DNA from: Candidatus Nitrohelix vancouverensis | GTDB lineage: Bacteria > Nitrospinota > Nitrospinia > Nitrospinales > VA-1 | Length of the DNA stretch: 64,000 nt | Assembly (NCBI GenBank): GCA_015698305.1 | Contig: CP048620.1 | Span: 1,886,557-1,950,556 of the forward strand | Direction: 5' to 3' | In this document: positions 61,355-64,000 of the stretch, piece after piece | How positions within the stretch are numbered: position 1 is the first letter of the stretch | How the letters are laid out: the number at the start of each line of letters is the position of its first letter | Program-made: the position numbers and the translations under genes | The notes under the pieces: model-generated | Database searches by the model: none | What the model was told of the DNA's origin: nothing | The model's input: the letters and a program-made list of their open reading frames with translations, nothing else

Positions 61355-63301
61355 TTAATTGCGTTCAAAACCCCTGATCTCGATTTCCGTCGCTCCGGGA
61401 ATGGATTCAGAAGTAGAGGTCGGAGGCGCGGACGGCGCTGAGGGATCGCGTTTTTCCAGCATGAAAATCGCCTGCTCCGGGTTGACCTGATTTTCAGGAC
61501 ACATTTTCAAATGCTGTCTGAAAAACGGCATGTTCATGATGGGATCGCTGTACAGACAATCCATCTGGAAAAAATCAAACAGTCCCTGAATGGGACGCGG
61601 CCCGGCAAGAAACAGAATGCCGCCCGGCGCGACGGCTTCCACCGTGTGCTGGAACATCAGCTGGCAGGTGTCGCGATCCTGAAAATACATCTGCGGGATC
61701 CATTTGAAGACCAGACCGTATTTTTCCTTGTAAGCATCTTCCCATGTTTCATGCTCCGCAAGGAAAGAAACTTTCTTCAACTGATCCAACTGATTTTTTG
61801 AAGCGGCGTAATCCCACAGCAATTGCGCGTTTCTTTGCGCCAGTTCGGGGTCGCCGTAAAGAATCGTGTACTCCCTCTCCTTCGTGCAATCCACGCAACC
61901 GGCGATGATCATGTCGAAAGTGTGGATGAGAACCTTGTCGATGGACTCCAGCTTCTCAGGCATGGCGGGAAACATTTCCATGTAATACAGGATTTGATCC
62001 AGCGCCAAAGGTTGCAGGGCCGATTCGTCGATTTCGGCGTCGCCTTCCGGGTAAAAAGGAACCGAGTAATAAATTTTGACCGGGTCGACCGTCGGCGGAA
62101 AACCGTTGAAAAACCATTTCCATGAGAACGGGTAGCGCGGCGATTTGAGAGGCAGATCGGGGTCCGGCAGGATTTTCCAGAGCGCGTTGAACGGAATTTC
62201 CCGAGCCAGTTCAATGTCGATCATTTTGAAACTGCTGGTGCTGATATGCAATTCTCGCTGGCACAAAGGCTTGGCGCCGCGTTTGGGATTCACAAAAGGA
62301 ATCGCGCTCGTGTTCTTCAGGTCGGTGACTTTGAAGAGATGCCCTTCTTGTACGGTCAGGCAGATTTCATTGGTCTCGTCAAAATAGCGCCAGGGCGGAT
62401 GCGGTCGCGCCGTCCACTCGATTTCGTGAGAGCGGTTGGGGTCCATGAAGACCGGGAAAATCTTTTCTCCTTTGGGACCTTCCGGGCTGAAAAATGCAGA
62501 GAAGATATTGAATGCGCCTTTGGAGGGGTAGGTCGGCAGTCCCCGGTAACGAAGCGGAGGCAATTCCTTCTCGCGCGACTGGTCGTCGTGTAGGCCCCAG
62601 ACAAATTCAAACACCGCGCCGCCCGAGCCGGGAAGCGTTGACTGGAACAATTCCACGACGGGAATCAGATCGAGGTCCTCCCAGTTGACGGAGAACATGA
62701 AGCTGACGAAAATCGTTTTGCTGAAATCGCCGTCGACCAGAGCGTAGAGACCGTCCTTGACCAGTTCGATATTGTATTTGCCATCGCCCTGATGCGTCAG
62801 TCGGTCGTCGGTATAGAAATATTTCACCTCAGAGAACGGCACGCGCCAGGCCTCAGCGGCTTTTTCGCGCAGGTCGTCGAGAGTCAGTTGCTCCCATCCC
62901 TCCTGCCCGCTGATATCGATTTGAGATTTGAAAGACCGCGCTTTGGGTTTGATGCCCACCCATTGCTTGCAGTCGAGTTGCATGCGAACCAGCTTGAGGC
63001 ATGCGGCTCCTGAAGTCGCATTCGCTTCCCATTCGGCTTCATGAAGCGGGGTTCCCAGCGGGTCAGAGAATAAAAAACGGCGACCCAGCCTGTTATAAAA
63101 CACCAAGTGACCTGTGCCGTATCGTTTGATGCGAATCGCGCCTAGATTTCCTTCCTCGCCCCAGTATTCCCCATCCGCTTTCTTTTCCATTTTCAGGCTG
63201 GGGATCAGGCGCTGGAGTTCTGCCACTTCCTCGATGTTGGTCGGGAAGCGGATGGCGTCCGGGTGATTTAATGCTGTTAAGAATGTGTCTTCAATATTCA
63301 C
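61355..63301 (-). CDS. Large protein of unknown family
   Basis: A 648-residue protein without recognised domain at the N terminus (MNIEDTFLTALNHPDAIRFP). It is rich in aromatic and acidic residues; it has an FHA-like or beta-rich feel (EICLTVQEGHLFKVTDLKNT). Residues 470-620 resemble a degenerate SAM-methyltransferase fold: MIIAGCVDCTKEREYTILYG and VEAVAPGGILFLAGPRPIQG. The tail is Ser/Pro-rich. It has no signal peptide and may be cytoplasmic. It lies 25 bases before the pentapeptide gene on the same strand. Confidence 0.7.
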   Translation of the reverse strand: MNIEDTFLTALNHPDAIRFPTNIEEVAELQRLIPSLKMEKKADGEYWGEEGNLGAIRIKRYGTGHLVFYNRLGRRFLFSDPLGTPLHEAEWEANATSGAACLKLVRMQLDCKQWVGIKPKARSFKSQIDISGQEGWEQLTLDDLREKAAEAWRVPFSEVKYFYTDDRLTHQGDGKYNIELVKDGLYALVDGDFSKTIFVSFMFSVNWEDLDLIPVVELFQSTLPGSGGAVFEFVWGLHDDQSREKELPPLRYRGLPTYPSKGAFNIFSAFFSPEGPKGEKIFPVFMDPNRSHEIEWTARPHPPWRYFDETNEICLTVQEGHLFKVTDLKNTSAIPFVNPKRGAKPLCQRELHISTSSFKMIDIELAREIPFNALWKILPDPDLPLKSPRYPFSWKWFFNGFPPTVDPVKIYYSVPFYPEGDAEIDESALQPLALDQILYYMEMFPAMPEKLESIDKVLIHTFDMIIAGCVDCTKEREYTILYGDPELAQRNAQLLWDYAASKNQLDQLKKVSFLAEHETWEDAYKEKYGLVFKWIPQMYFQDRDTCQLMFQHTVEAVAPGGILFLAGPRPIQGLFDFFQMDCLYSDPIMNMPFFRQHLKMCPENQVNPEQAIFMLEKRDPSAPSAPPTSTSESIPGATEIEIRGFERN

Positions 63302-63423
63302 AGAGAACCCCTGGATAAAAATAGAAAGGGGAAATTATAAGAGGGAAACTTCGAGTCTGTCAATGAACCGATTGTCTCATCGTAGAATTGATTTGAAGCG
63401 GCGGAGTCAATTCAAGGGGGTTG

Positions 63424-63452
63424 TTGACTCGAATCATCGAAACCACTATAAT
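63424..63452 (+). promoter_or_regulatory. Sigma-70 promoter of the TPR gene
   Basis: TTGACT (63424-63429) and a perfect TATAAT (63447-63452) have a 17-base spacer, about 125 bases before the ATG at 63578. This is the best-matched promoter in the window. Confidence 0.75.
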
Positions 63453-63577
63453 TCCAATCTCATCCGATTAGAGCTTTTCAATTCTAATTTAATCATCCGT
63501 GCCGGGTCGGAGCGCACCGATAGTCGATCGCTGGCCGTCCCGCATTACACACAATTAAATAGAACTGGTTCGCGAAT

Positions 63578-64000
63578 ATGGCAGAAGGTAGAAAGTTCGA
63601 AAAACTGGGTTACGAAAGTCTGAAGAAAAACGATATTCCCGGCGCCCGCGCCAATTTTGAAAAAGCGCTCGATATCATGCGCAAGGAAGGCGACGACGTG
63701 GGGCAAGCCTATGTGCTCGGCAATCTTGGCAATATCAGTTTTCAAAGCCGTCAATTGGAACAGGCAGAGACCCTGTATTCTGAATCCCTCGGTTTGATGG
63801 AAAAATTGAAGGACGGCCGGGGTATTGAAAGCTCGCTGGGCAATCTGGGAAGCATCTTTTTCTATAAGGGCGAATTGGATCAGGCGGTTCAGTATTACGA
63901 ACGCGCGCTCAATTTGATGAAGGACGCCAAAGACCCGGTAGGCCAGGGCATCTATAACGAATACCTCGGCAACGTGTTCCTCAAAAAAGAGGAAGTCAAC
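63578..64000 (+). CDS. TPR-repeat protein, 3' end outside window
   Basis: The frame begins MAEGRKFEKLGYESLKKNDI and is open for 141 codons to the right edge. It holds at least three tetratricopeptide repeats with the pattern GNLGNISFQSRQLEQAETLY and GNLGSIFFYKGELDQAVQYY, of the TPR_12 type used in kinesin-light-chain-like and signalling proteins. No signal peptide is seen. The rest, which may carry an effector domain, lies outside the window. Confidence 0.85.
   Translation, partial: MAEGRKFEKLGYESLKKNDIPGARANFEKALDIMRKEGDDVGQAYVLGNLGNISFQSRQLEQAETLYSESLGLMEKLKDGRGIESSLGNLGSIFFYKGELDQAVQYYERALNLMKDAKDPVGQGIYNEYLGNVFLKKEEVN

Noticed and set aside
1-64000. tRNA, rRNA, CRISPR arrays, insertion sequences and integrases
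   Set aside because: I looked for T-loop-like segments, regularly spaced repeats and transposase motifs on both strands and found none that hold up.

Overview
The window is ordinary bacterial chromosome: about 60 densely packed protein genes on both strands, with short intergenic gaps and many 4-base start/stop overlaps. I see no rRNA, tRNA, CRISPR array, insertion sequence or integrase. A flagellar stator (motA/motB), the filament cap and its neighbour (fliD, fliS), and a multi-subunit 2-oxoacid:ferredoxin oxidoreductase lying close to sucC/sucD point to a motile Gram-negative bacterium that runs a ferredoxin-linked TCA or reductive TCA cycle. An NtrY-type kinase, DUF4390, a DUF4175/MoxR cluster, a heme-oxygenase-like diiron protein, EgtD and many TPR proteins also occur. 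Together these suggest a marine Nitrospina-like organism (phylum Nitrospinota). That taxonomic call is an inference from gene content; no marker gene in the window settles it.

Layout. 1-4.3 kb: a truncated coiled-coil gene, an MFS transporter and a TPR protein on the minus strand, then cinA and a tiny zinc-ribbon membrane protein on the plus strand. 4.4-10 kb: a NACHT NTPase fused to a formylglycine-generating-enzyme (FGE/C-type-lectin-fold) domain, then a structured leader ahead of a response regulator with a degenerate HD-GYP domain, motA and motB. 10-14.8 kb: the riboflavin operon ribD-ribE-ribBA-ribH followed by nusB and a metallophosphatase. 14.8-23.3 kb: a TPR-AMIN amidase, der, a metallo-beta-lactamase/cyclic-nucleotide-binding protein, an EF-G-like GTPase, an IHF-alpha-like gene and a MerR regulator, closed by a strong two-way terminator. 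23.3-26.3 kb: a divergent peroxiredoxin, a secreted zinc metalloprotease, a DUF1566 protein and a small unknown.

26.3-36.6 kb is a long minus-strand series: ntrY-like kinase, DUF4390, sugar epimerase, mutS, HIT hydrolase, ybeY, phoH, folE, queD, an FmdB-type zinc ribbon and a secreted unknown, preceded by ndk. 37-44.4 kb holds central carbon metabolism: four oxidoreductase subunit genes with their own terminator, then four small genes, then sucD/sucC behind a clear sigma-70 promoter. 44.5-46.8 kb is fliD-fliS behind a near-consensus sigma-28 promoter; the 3' end of fliD is triplicated as a 42-bp tandem repeat. 47-53.6 kb: a DEDD exonuclease, then a MoxR / gluzincin-TPR / DUF4175 envelope cluster. 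53.9-64 kb: a membrane-embedded spermidine-synthase-like protein, a parvulin, EgtD, a diiron oxidase-like protein, a nitrobindin-like beta barrel, an M48 lipoprotein and an M50B protease, a pentapeptide protein, a 648-residue protein of unknown family and a truncated TPR gene.

The observations most worth following are the NACHT-FGE protein (a likely STAND-type sensor or conflict protein), the terminator-like hairpin only 16 bases before the start codon of the regulator-motAB operon, the triplicated fliD tail with in-frame amber stops, the cyclic-nucleotide-binding metallo-hydrolase, and the MoxR cluster that lacks its usual DUF58/VWA partners.
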